A stretch of DNA of 64,000 bases, taken from positions 4,427,001 to 4,491,000 of the forward strand of contig JAQPZY010001660.1 in NCBI GenBank assembly GCA_029931535.1, written 5' to 3'. This stretch comes from Margaritifera margaritifera (lineage: Eukaryota > Mollusca > Bivalvia > Unionida > Margaritiferidae). Of this stretch, positions 43,372-54,146 are shown piece after piece (within the stretch, counting starts at the first letter, position 1; each line of letters begins with the position of its first letter). A model generated the notes under the pieces. The model did not search any database, was not told where the DNA came from, and worked only from the letters and a program-made list of their open reading frames with translations. The position numbers and the translations under genes are program-made.

Positions 43372-44390
43372 GTCTGCCTTATGGCTCAGCCATGAGTCTT
43401 GCAACTCTCTGAGTTGCATTGGACAGTCCTCTTGATGTTGTTGAAGGGTGCCTTTTTAGCTGATGAAGTGCTGTCTTCTAAACGGGCCTTATGTAGCCGA
43501 TGTTTCTCATTTAGAAGTCTCTGTATGGCAGCATCGTTCTCGTCAAACCAATCTTAATGTATATGTGTGGTGGGACCAAGGGTTTGGATGCAGTTGAGTA
43601 CACAGAGTTTCTGAAGGATTCCCAGTTTTGCTCGACATTATCGGATTTCATATCGATTGTTTCAAGTTTGCCGCACAGTTCTTCGACAAATGCCTGTTGC
43701 ATATTCTCCAGTTTCAATTTGGAGACATTAAGCTTTTCGGACCACTTTTTTGCCTTGTGGCCGTCTGCTAGGCCGAATCTGGATATTAAGCTTGGAGACT
43801 ATGAACCTGTGGTCAGTCCAACATTCTGTATTTCTCATGGCCTTCGTCACTCGGACATCCTGCTTGTCTCTTCTCCCGACGATGCCGTAGTCATTGAGAT
43901 GCCAGTGCTTGGATCACGGGTGCATCCAAAACGTCTTGATGCGGTTTGGCAGGCAGAAGACTGTGTTGGTGATTGAAGTCATCAAGGATAATGAGTTTGT
44001 TTGCCTTTGGTACTTCTGCAATGAGAGACTCCAAGTCTTCATAAAATTGTCCTTGATTTCATCTGGTCTGGTCATGGTGGGTGCATAGGCGCTGATGATA
44101 GTTGCATGTCTTTTTTTTATAGACAGTGGGAGTCTCATTTATATTAATCTGTCATTTGATGGCAAACCCAACACCAGTTTCACGTCGCTCTTCTTTACTT
44201 CGGCCACTCCAGAAGAAGGTGCAGCCGGCTCCAACTTCGGTGAGTTGTCCTTCCTCTTCTAGGCGAGTTTCACTCAGGGCTGCTATCTGGATGTTGAATC
44301 TAACCAGTTCTCTAACAACCGGCGCTGTTCTTCTTGAAAGAAGTACAATACACGAGTAGCAGGCAACTTTGGAACATATTTACCCCAGAG
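43372..44390 (-). pseudogene. LINE endonuclease-domain fragment
   Basis: On the minus strand, in order: RFNIQIAALSETRLEEEG (about 44,250-44,310), a segment with WSGRSKEERRETGVGFAIK, then MRLPLSIKKRHATIISAYAP (from 44,138), an AFVEELCGKLETIDM block (about 43,690) and WLSHKAD near 43,380. This is the apurinic-type endonuclease of a non-LTR retrotransposon ORF2 and the linker before its reverse transcriptase. Several frame changes and stops are present, and the reverse transcriptase itself is missing. Confidence 0.8.
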
Positions 44391-45872
44391 CTGTTCTATA
44401 TAGTAACCACTGTGAGAAGAGACTGCATACCCAGGAGGTAGGTATTTCTTGAAGTTCTTGGTCTGTGAACGACCGGTCACGAGAACAGTGTGAGACATGC
44501 TATTTGTATTAAACTTTGTAGCTATATTGAATTAATTCGAAAGAACTTGGTAAATTTATAGATTACTGCGAAACTTTACATCAGTTGCAACCAAAACGAC
44601 TTGAGATTTGCCAGTTTGTTTATGGAACAATTTAGACTTCAACCAACCAAAATTATAATTGCAGTCATTTGGAACAATAGGTATAGATTGATGAAATAAA
44701 TGTATCCAGTGATTTTGTTTGAAACAAAACAAATAACTCAAAACGTCTTCTGAAACTATGGCTTCGAACCTGTGGACACTAGCATTTTCTTGTTTGCCAA
44801 AAAATACAGACAAGCCCAAGCTCGAAAGAACCCTTACTTGTTGGGCGGGTCATTATAATAGCTTCGTGATCTTTGCTTATGTTTTCAGTTCCTCTGTTTT
44901 TCAAAGAACTGTCTGAGTTATGTCTAAACATAGCTAGCTAAACTTAAATTATAATTATTCCTAGTAAGCAAAGGTAACTTTCTATAATTATTCCTATCAC
45001 ACCAAGCCAGTTTTAATAATTAAATTATTTTTATCAGACACAAAAAAATTAAAAAAATTAAAAAAAAAGGTAATAACGGAAAAATTAAAGGACTGAGCAT
45101 TAATTACAATTTTAATTACAATGTAAATCAAAGCTCATGTTAGTTCTGTACGATAAAAGAGATTAAGTTTGAAAAACTAGAATGTTTTTTATAATGTTAC
45201 TTTATATATACGATACATGTGTAGTATAGAAGAACCAAAAATAAAAATAAAAAACCCAACCAAATAACTGGAAATAAATATATTAATTAAAACATCCCAA
45301 TATACCAAATTTAATTCAATCCAACATAGGAGCATTTCAGTAGTCAAACCTCAACATTGATGCTTAAGAGTCATATATAATTCATGCATTTTCACCTTTG
45401 TTAATTTTTAATTCGTTATTTATTTAGGAAACAAAAGAACTTGAAATTATCTTTAAATACCAAAAATTTCAGCTTTATCCCAGTTGTTATTTATCATAAA
45501 ACGAAACGCGTCAGCAGTACTAAATTTGTCCTGTTTGGATTACAAATTTTAGTTCCCAGAAAACACATTATTCCAGGTAAAATACGATAAAATATAAATG
45601 CAATTAAAAATTTATATATTTTCTTAAACATTATATATTTAAGTGTAATCATACTAAATATCATATTATTTTATAATTAATTACCAGATATATCAACGAT
45701 AATGTGTTTTTGGTACGGGGATTTTTGGTACGTGTACGGGTTATACGTTTTAGTCCACACCACTTGGTGATATAAGCGGCCCCGAAAACGTAAACAATTC
45801 TTGCTTGAATTTTGTTTACCATTTTTGCCTCAGTTATTGTTTATATTAAACTTTATAAAATCTGCTAGAAAC
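44391..45872. other. Non-coding, no feature recognised
   Basis: AT-rich sequence. The minus-strand continuation of the open frame at 44,390-44,498 (SQTKNFKKYLPPGYAVSS) is not recognised. Confidence 0.4.
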
Positions 45873-45928
45873 ATGGACTTGAAACAGCTATTTCATAGTT
45901 GTAGATCTGGTGACTTGGCAAAAGTAAA
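45873..45928 (+). CDS. Candidate first coding exon of an ankyrin-repeat protein (ABTB1-like)
   Basis: ATG 45,873 opens MDLKQLFHSCRSGDLAKV and is cut by a consensus GTAAGT donor after 18 codons plus 2 bases. The sequence resembles the start of ankyrin-repeat proteins such as ABTB1 (ankyrin and BTB/POZ protein 1). No following ankyrin exon was found in the remaining 18 kb, so if it is real the next exon lies beyond the satellite or was missed. Only 18 residues support the assignment. Confidence 0.4.
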
Positions 45929-46010
45929 GTAAGTTTAGAGAAGGACACACTAGAACGAAGAGGTCGAAACACATTGCTTCCTCCCCATAATGTAGCTGAG
46001 GGTGCACTGA

Positions 46011-46079
46011 TAGTCCGACAAAGTAAGACGTCCACCCTGATATTTATGATGTGGGTGGACGTTGTACATTGTAGGACTA
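46011..46079. mobile_element. Foldback MITE, copy 1 (69 bp)
   Basis: The ends TAGTCC and GGACTA are inverted, and the arms pair through GACGTCCACCC and GGGTGGACGT. It is the same family as the 46,152-46,246 copy. The flanking 9-mers GTGCACTGA and GTGTAGTGT match at 6 of 9 positions, possibly a decayed duplication. Confidence 0.7.
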
Positions 46080-46151
46080 GTGTAGTGTTAGATATTTATG
46101 ACACTTTGTTATCAGAGACTGAAAACGCAAGTTAGCACACAACACAAGAGT

Positions 46152-46246
46152 TAGTCCTACAATGTAAGACGTGCACCCTGATATTTATGATGTGGGGCTG
46201 CCCCACATCATACATATCAGGGTGCACGTCTTACATTGTAGGACTA
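46152..46246. mobile_element. Foldback MITE, copy 2 (95 bp) with 9-bp target duplication
   Basis: A near-perfect palindrome from TAGTCCTAC to GTAGGACTA with arms of about 46 bp. It is flanked by identical 9-mers CACAAGAGT at 46,143-46,151 and 46,247-46,255. A 9-bp duplication is typical of Mutator-like elements. Confidence 0.85.
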
Positions 46247-46255
46247 CACAAGAGT

Positions 46256-47162
46256 ATGTTCCCGCTGTTTGGCTGTATATATCCCCGATCCACCATATTT
46301 CGTGCTCTTAACGTGAATTTTAACGCGTTCGTTATAATATTCTGAGAATCTTTCAAATAACCATAGAAAGTGTTCAACTGTATCTACTTAATTTATTCAT
46401 TGTTGAAAAATATTTATAAGCTCTCTAAATCCTTTTCGAGCTACCGTTTTTCTGAGCATGTTAAAATTTGTCTATTTTTGGAAGTTCCTCTGTGGTTCGT
46501 GCCCCTGAAATAAAGGCCACGTGACGGAAGATTGGAATGTGACAAATTATAAGCCGAAAGTGTGGAAACAGATAATTTATAATGTCTCTATAGTTTCATT
46601 AATTGCATTTGTAATATATTTAATTGTTTTTGTACGCATATTGACTGCAATAAAACACATGTCAAAAATGATGCCGAAAGTTAAAAAAAAATAATTTAAA
46701 AATAGGATGCGTTTTTTAATTATTTTGTTTTTAAGCTATTTCGATATAATTATCGTATTTAAAGATACGCTCAACTTTCAAAAAGATTTTGTTTCTTCAG
46801 GTTATGTCACAACAAAGATTTTTTCCCCCTACATTACAATAATCCAATAAAGAATTTCATACTGCATACTCTTCCATTTGATTTATTTTTTCTAACATGA
46901 TATAAGAAGTGCATGTTATAGAAATGAAGTTTTTACATTGCCTTTGTCATCTGAGAAATCTCTCATTGATTTCCTACTAATAAAAAGGTAAAGAAAACCA
47001 ACATGTGAACAGCTGCCCTGGTTTGAACAGCTAACACTCATACCAGGGCCACAAACTTTAGGCAAATATGGCATTAGTAAAATTGTCCATTTTCATTGTG
47101 TTTTTTAAATTTAAATTGTAGTTCGTATTTAAATTTCATTTCATTGAATATTTCTTAATCAG
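46256..47162. other. Non-coding, no feature recognised
   Basis: AT-rich, possibly intron of the gene starting at 45,873. Confidence 0.35.
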
Positions 47163-47297
47163 CACTTACTATCATTGTCAACAAATGCTAGTGACCCAGT
47201 TGATGACGTCAGGATATCAAAACAAGCATGTGAGTTCGTGAGAAACATTGTGAACGATTCAAGGATGGGTACGAAGTTAGGAGGATTGATGGGATAT
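47163..47297 (+). CDS. Candidate exon, unrecognised protein
   Basis: Follows a TTTCTTAATCAG acceptor-like site and is open through SDPVDDVRISKQACEFVRNI and DSRMGTKLGGLMGY to a weak GTGTGT donor. In another phase a stronger GTGAGT donor lies at about 47,229. The composition looks protein-like, but I do not recognise the family. A link to the 45,873 exon is unproven. Confidence 0.25.
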
Positions 47298-47399
47298 GTG
47301 TGTCAAGTGTCGTGCTTTGATATATTTTCATGTTTATACCAAAGCATAATCTGGTTGTTTAACCAGATTTAAATTTGTTACATACAGGACATTTTTTGT

Positions 47400-47595
47400 T
47401 TTATTCCCATGGGCCTAGAGGCGGAGTATGCGTTTATCCACATGTCTGTCCATCCTTCCATGCGGCACTCATGAACACAACTAGTCCAGCAGTTTTTGAT
47501 GGATTACCATGAAACTTGGTATATATTATGATCATCACCTGAAGATGAATATATTGACAGTCACTTTATTTGTGCAAATTTTGTAAGTATGTATG
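47400..47595 (+). repeat. Dispersed repeat family F, copy 1
   Basis: Shares ACACAACT, CAG(C/G)AGTTTTTGA-like and TATGATCATCACCTG-type blocks in direct orientation with 53,660-53,800. It ends in a short (ATGT)n at 47,588. Confidence 0.6.
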
Positions 47596-48985
47596 TATGT
47601 ATTAGCATTTAACAGCATGTCAGCACAATAATGACCATATGGTGCTTATTAAAAATAAAGTTATAAAAAATATACATAACAAAAGCTGTTACAAGAAACA
47701 CCCAAATCCACTTAAATACACCCAAATCTACCCTAAATACTCCCAAATATACCTTTGATATGCATAATATAGAAAGTATATGTTCTTTATATATCATATA
47801 TTGCATGAAAATATCAAAAAGTCGCAGTAGATGGTAAAGATTTTTTTTGCATAGCATAACATATAGTCCGGTTCTTGTATTTTTTTTTTTTTTAACATGC
47901 TTATGTGTGCTATTGATATGTATAATTCTCGCTAAAGTTCTGTTTTCATTTTTTAAAAAATTGTTTATATTGATATAACAATTTTCAATATTTAGAATTT
48001 ATTCTTTTTTTCACCGTTGCATATCATATGTATTAAATGCATATTTGTGTGTGCACAAATATATTCCAAATACACCCAAATTGCATTATATACACAATGT
48101 ATGTACTTTGGGTATCATGTATTTGAAAAAAATTCAGGAAAGTTGATTTAAGAAAAAACAAAACTGTAGTTCAGATTTTTTTTTACCTAGATTAACCAAA
48201 TACACAAAATTGCTCTGTAATGTTAGCCAACATGTGTTGGTGTTGTTTCCAGCTGGTACCAGGTGGTGGTGTGACTAGAGTTTGTTTTGATGCTTAATAA
48301 ATTTGTTAAACACCAAAACTTTCACCAGTCTTTTTATTTATTTATTGTAAAAGCCAAAATAATAAAAATTTAAAAGACTATATTTTTGACTATTTTCCTT
48401 ACCTACTAATTTTTTTAATGATTAGTTCTAGATAGAGATGATGAAGTTCTGTTTTGAATTACCAGATTTATTACCTGAGGGAGGTGCGCATCCCCAAATG
48501 CTAAATGGATGTGTACCTCTTCAGGGCACTAAAAGTTGGTGTAAGTAGATATAAAATAACAAATTGTACAATATATTATTGAACAAACAAAAATAATCTA
48601 TAAAAGAAAATAAACAAACATAAATACACCCCCAAACATGCAGTCATAATACATATACAAATAAAAAATGAACAAATGAAAAAAGGATTTATATATAGAA
48701 AATAAACAATAAATACAAGCAATTTCAACTATAAAGATGTTTGATGAGTAAAAATGTATGTTTCTTTTTTTTGTCATAGTCAATTAATAAAACGTATTCT
48801 GTCTTATTTTTCTTGCTGTTTTTATTTAGTTTAATAATTCAAAAGAGGAACCTAAGTTAAAAAAGTTGGAAAAAATGTACAACATATTTAATCAAAGGAA
48901 AAAATAAATGAAATAAACAATAAACATCAACCTTATGAATTAAAATAGCATGCATCTCACGAACATACAAATATAATACATGTGC
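47596..48985. other. Non-coding, AT-rich
   Basis: A/T-rich sequence with several T-runs. Small minus-strand ORFs have no recognisable motif. Confidence 0.4.
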
Positions 48986-48989
48986 ATTT

Positions 48990-49450
48990 GTAACGAAATT
49001 AACACAGAGCCTAGCCACTTGAGATGACTTAGAAACAAGAAATTGGAGCACACACATAGATCTTCTTGTAGATTCTTCAATAAGAACGAAACTTCTATAG
49101 ATTTTCCCACTAATATGCTTATCACACACATGAAATACACACTGTTAGAATATGTTGATAAAACAATACTGTAGTCTGGTAGTTTGTTTCACAAGAAAAA
49201 CGAAATCAACATGGAGCCTAACCACTTGAGTTGAGTAAGAAACAAGAAATTCAAACACATACAGATCTTCTTGTAGATTCTTCACTGAGAATAACAAAAT
49301 TGTATTTCATACAAAACTTATAGCCACTTGAGGTGGCCAAGAAACAGAACTTAGAACACCCAGAAATCTTCTTGTAGATTTTTCAATAAGAACAAATCTT
49401 TAGTTTTTCCCATGTTTATCACACACATGAAATACACACATTTGTAACGT
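48990..49450. repeat. Diverged tandem repeat, about three copies
   Basis: Blocks AGATCTTCTTGTAGATTCTT and GCCACTTGAG-type recur near 49,010-49,080, 49,215-49,285 and 49,320-49,390. The TCACACACATGAAATACACA block occurs near 49,122 and 49,421. Spacing is irregular (about 110-210 bp). Confidence 0.7.
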
Positions 49451-49497
49451 CTATCAAGAATTAATGCCTTCACTTATGTATAACAGTTGTTGTTCTC

Positions 49498-49707
49498 TCA
49501 GCCATCCTCCATTTTCACTGACCAGGTTTTTTTCACCACATTGTCTGTTGTTTTCACACATTTGAACTGAATGTTCGTAGCTTTGACAAATTTAGAATCT
49601 TTGCTGGGTTCTTTGGGTATTGATGCCAAGAACTTTTTCATTCGTTTTTCCTTTTCCGTCTGCGACATATTGTGCCAGTCCGAAGCATGAACATCATGTG
49701 ACATCAT
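49498..49707 (-). CDS. Unrecognised 69-codon ORF
   Basis: Charged, protein-like composition (DWHNMSQTEKEKRMKKF, KFVKATNIQFKCVKTTDN) ending in a stop. It could be a terminal exon or a fragment of a mobile gene. There is no supporting neighbour exon. Confidence 0.25.
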   Translation of the reverse strand: MMSHDVHASDWHNMSQTEKEKRMKKFLASIPKEPSKDSKFVKATNIQFKCVKTTDNVVKKTWSVKMEDG

Positions 49708-50259
49708 AGCACTGTGTAATTTAAAATTGCCCTTTCCATAATAATTAATTGAAGGGACTGATACAAAGTTAATTGGTACCTGATAACATGTCCAGACACA
49801 TTAATTGACACTGGCAGCGACACACGCTGCTTAATTTATAAAACTGTTAAAACCGCACTTCCTTACTGCTACTGTTATATTGAAACACATTTTTTAACGA
49901 ATAAAGACTTAAATAGATGTATTATATATAATCTAAGACGCATATGTCATTTGAAATGAAATGTTTTTAAAGTGTATTGTTGTTATTTTAATATATGAAT
50001 TCTGCTTCTATACGATTTAATCTCATTAATTCCAATGAATTATTAATCCAAATATGTATCAATGGAACTTCATGGCAGATGATGTCATTCATGGCTTTCA
50101 TGGCAGTCATTTATAATTAACCGCATTGACATTGATTTAACAAGATTAAACTTATTAATTTCATACTAATTTCTACTAAATGGTTGTCTTCATTCTAATT
50201 TAAGAAATAATGTTAAATTTTATAATTATTTGTGACTTCCTTCAAAAGAAAATAATACA

Positions 50260-50472
50260 TTAATCCATGGTGAAAGATTTATATGTGAAACTAGCTTTAA
50301 CATGCTTTACTCTATTATTAAAAGGCAACCACTGTAAAGTAGTGAATAAATAAGAGGATGGATAGTCATTTCTTGTAATAATTCTAGCAGCTTGTTTTTG
50401 GAGTTGAATTATCGATAAGGTTGGTAAAATTGATATAGGTTGATAATTGTTTGCTGATGATCTAAATATCAT
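50260..50472 (-). pseudogene. Internally deleted LINE reverse-transcriptase fragment
   Basis: A 70-codon minus-strand frame starts in the reverse transcriptase entry motif NNYQPISILPTLS and jumps directly into the far C-terminal QKQAARIITRNDY and LQWLPFNNRVKHVKASFTYK. Several hundred residues of the normal domain, including the YxDD catalytic core, are missing between them. Confidence 0.65.
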
Positions 50473-51061
50473 TTTTTGTAATGCTTACCTGCTTCAAATG
50501 GTGCATACCCATCAAAGTCCGTTCCGTCACCGCATATCAAACGACACAAAACACAAACATAATCGAGTTCAAGAGCAGACCATTGAACAAGTTCATCAGA
50601 ATACTTTGACACTTTTTACACACACAATACAGTCAGACACAACTTAATTGACAATCTCCACATGAAAACCTAGAAACACGCTTAGTATCCATCGTGATTA
50701 TCAACTATGAGAACTTAATGATATGTAATGAGAGCTTTTTTGCAGTAGATGTGTCAGTCACTAAGAACTCTTCCTTATATATTTATGTTTGTTATCAAAG
50801 GCATAATTATTTTCTCAAACCAATAAAGTTCTCGCTAATTAATCTCATTAAAATAATTCAGCAGTTTGTGTGTTGCCCATTATAGTTTATCATCAAGTGA
50901 AACGAAACCAACATTTAATTATGGTTAATCTCAATATCGCTTAACTTCTAAAGGTATATATGCATGTTGTGACAACATATTAATTACGGGCCTCTTCAAA
51001 GAAAACCATCTTCTATCAAAGGATTTAATAACTTATTATTCCTGCAAATTACAAACGCTGA

Positions 51062-51340
51062 ATTGATTTATGCCGTTATGATTAAACATATTATCACCGT
51101 CTGTTTATTACTTTGTTTGATCAGTACTCACTTAATTAATTTAATTGCAAACATTAATAGTGAGATCATCTGACCATCAGTTTGCAAAACATGTTGATTA
51201 ATGCCGCTATAATTAATCATCATATTATCACCGTCTGTTTAATACCTGTTTTGATCAGTGTGCCGTTAATTAATTTAATTCCAAACAATAATAGTATGAT
51301 CATCTGACCATCAATTTGCAAAACCTGTCTGATCAATGCC
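51062..51340. repeat. Tandem duplication with period of about 130 bp
   Basis: ATATTATCACCGTCTGTTTA, AATTAATTTAATT and GATCATCTGACCATCA recur in the same order in two successive copies. A third truncated start is at about 51,330. Confidence 0.8.
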
Positions 51341-53142
51341 ACTATAATGAAAGCATTTTTTTGTCTTGTGTCCAATTTACTGAATTTACAATTCTTGAAC
51401 AAAATATAATGCTGACTTTATATAACTTTGTGATCTTTGGTTACATGGAAGTGTTATTATATTTATATATGTGTTAATGTAATAAAATATCTATTCAGAA
51501 ATCAAGATTTAATGGATTGAATATGTGCTTTAAATGAAATATATATGTTCATTAATATTTGCTACATTTTCAAAGGTTAGAATGAAAATAAAATAAGTTG
51601 GTTTCCTGGTTAGAGATTTTACTCACAAGATAAAAATTCAATGATAATGGTAAAGTATGTTTTAATATTGTGTTACTCATCAATAATTCTTCACACAATA
51701 TTTATTTATGATATTTCAATATTATAATGTGAAGAAAACCAGATTTGCATGAAAATAAATAAAAGTCATTACTGTTTGATAGTATTAAAAGTCGGCCATA
51801 CTGGCCTGATTCATGAAAAGTTTCAAAATGTTTTTCAAATATATTAATTGAATTTTCTTTTTTGTAAAAATCGAAAATTATTTTGGTTTTAAAAAAATTC
51901 TAAAGACAACAACTGATATCTGTTTTATTCTGATTTCAGCTAGAAATTTACAAAGAACTATGTTATGTGAATTAAACGAACTGAAAATCAACCTTGTACA
52001 TTCTCTTCATAAGCCAGGGATTTACTAATTTTATCAATGTTAGCTTGTCCATTGCAAGCTGACTGGAAAATTGAACTTGTCCTTTGGAAATTTGAGCTTG
52101 CCCCAAGCATAATATCCCAACATGAGTAAAAAATAAGATAAAATATGGGATATTTTAAAGAAATCATGTTAAATTTATTTTAACTTTTGTTTTCTTGTTA
52201 TCTTTCTTGGCACCTTAAAACCATATGCCAATAGGTTCACTAAGGGTGGGGGGCAGGGTGGGCAATTGCCCGTGGACCCATCAAATTCTAGGGGCCTACT
52301 GTCAACTCAGTTATAAATATAAATTAATCTTTGCAGTAAATATTAAAATTTGTTCCTTGCAAGAGTCTAAGTTATGGTAGATTACTACAGGTTTTATATG
52401 CAAAACTGTACACAGGATTTTATATACAATAAATTAAACTTGTTTTGGGGCCCATGACTGCTCTGCCCAGGGACCTGCAATTTCTGTCAGCGGGTCTGTA
52501 TGTTGATAATTAAAGGTATCAAAAGATACATATGTAAATAATACATGTAGATAGATATGTAGATGACAAAGGGTTAGAATGCAGATATAGTTAGAAGAGC
52601 AAAAACAGTTTAATTTTCCTGGGGAAGCTGACTTTTATAAAATTTTTAAATCCTTGCATTAGAGCTCGAAACTTAATCAAGTTTCCTTTTCTTTTGGTGT
52701 TTGTTGCCTAGATAGGATAGCAGACTCATCTCATCAACTACATCAACAATAATGAAAGTCAGACTGTTTGTAATGATTTATTTATACTCACAACTGAAGG
52801 ATTTGTGAATACTTTTTTTTATCCATTAACTTAAAAATTATCATCTAGTCACCTTGAGATCAGCGATATGCATCAAAATATTTGACACTCTGACTTTTGA
52901 GATAGAGAACACTTATTTTTATCCATTTAATTGTTTGACAAGCAGAAAGTATGTATCGGTCTCCTGTAATTATCAAGTAAACAACAGATAAACACTGCAT
53001 GTGAGTACTACATTTTTTAGTACATTGTTCACACTTTGAATGAAATCCTTGGGTGGTTAATCATTATAGATGAGTGCACACCTGTCAAAAAAATCTCATG
53101 ACTTATATTATTAACAATTAACACCTACTCACCTATAAACCA
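51341..53142. other. Non-coding with old repeat edges
   Basis: No gene recognised. G-rich GGGTGGGGGGCAGGGTGGGC and matching C/G-rich blocks around 52,240-52,500 look like an ancient transposon. Confidence 0.4.
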
Positions 53143-53150
53143 GCGACATG

Positions 53151-53260
53151 CACAGGGGCTCATATCGTTGCTTACAATTTTCCTTCACATAAGGCATGTA
53201 CTGTATATAGTACATGTATCATGTATAGGAAAATTGTAAGCAACAAAACAAGCCCCTGTG
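53151..53260. mobile_element. hAT-like MITE (110 bp) with 8-bp target duplication
   Basis: The inverted termini are CACAGGGGCT and AGCCCCTGTG, and the arms extend through GTTGCTTACAATTTTCC. The flanking 8-mers GCGACATG (53,143-53,150) and GTGACATG (53,261-53,268) match at 7 of 8, the difference being a C/T at a CpG. An 8-bp duplication with CAGGG-type ends is typical of hAT derivatives. Confidence 0.82.
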
Positions 53261-53659
53261 GTGACATGCATCAAAGCAACTTTTGACAAGCTGATTGTTT
53301 GGAGTCAGCAAGCTTACAAACTGCCCGAGACTACGGTATGTTAGAACCTGAAAGTTGGTGAATCCCAGACACGTACAGATATTACAATTAAAATGTAACG
53401 GATAGGTTAAAATATAAATATTTATTCCTTATTTGTCAAAACTTGCTTTAAATAGTAAATATTCACATTATCAAGGTGCTCATATATGTACTGTGGTGAG
53501 ATCACAGGGTATGAAACATGCAGAACATAAAGCATTACGAACGGAACATGACTCCTTTCTCACTCTCTCTCTCTAAATTTTTATATTGGAAGCTTGGGCT
53601 TGCCCTAGTTGAATTTGAACTTGTCCCGGGAATCAGGCAAGTTGATTTGTAAATCTGTG

Positions 53660-53800
53660 CATAAACACAACTGTTCCTGCAGGTTTTGACGGAATGCCAT
53701 GAACTTGATAAATGTTATGGTCATCACCTGTATGATATGCATATCAACAGATCACTATGCCTCTGCAATTTTTGCTAGAGTTATTGGCTTTTTGACTTGT
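53660..53800 (+). repeat. Dispersed repeat family F, copy 2
   Basis: Diverged direct copy of 47,400-47,595, including TATGGTCATCACCTG. Confidence 0.6.
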
Positions 53801-53937
53801 AGCTTATTGCAGTTTACTCTGCAAACTCTGCAAACAGCATATATTTCTTCCTGTGATGACTGACTCACCTTTTATTGAACTGTTGAAGTACTCCACAGGT
53901 TAATACTATTTTTTATGAGGTAAATTTTGGGTACCAT

Positions 53938-54146
53938 ATGTACTTGCTTATAAATAAAGTCCAACTGCAAACAACATAGACGCTGATATCCCATTGCATA
54001 ATGCATCTGCAGATCAGGTTCTATGTTGTTTGTTCTACTGATTACTCATAACAAGCTACATAGACCCAAATCTGTCAGCACATTATGTGATGGCAGATCT
54101 GGGTCTATGCAGTTTGCAGCTGGAATTGACTTATAAGTGAGTATAG
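53938..54146. mobile_element. Foldback MITE of about 209 bp
   Basis: The outer arms (GTACTTGCTTATAA and the inverted TTATAAGTGAGTAT) and inner GCAAAC/GTTTGC pair. An internal hairpin AGACCCAAATCTG / CAGATCTGGGTCT lies at about 54,062-54,108. No clear target duplication was read. Confidence 0.6.

Noticed and set aside
46153..46245. Rho-independent terminator or structured RNA at the 93-bp palindrome
   Set aside because: The flanking 9-bp direct repeats and a second copy nearby mark it as an inserted foldback element.
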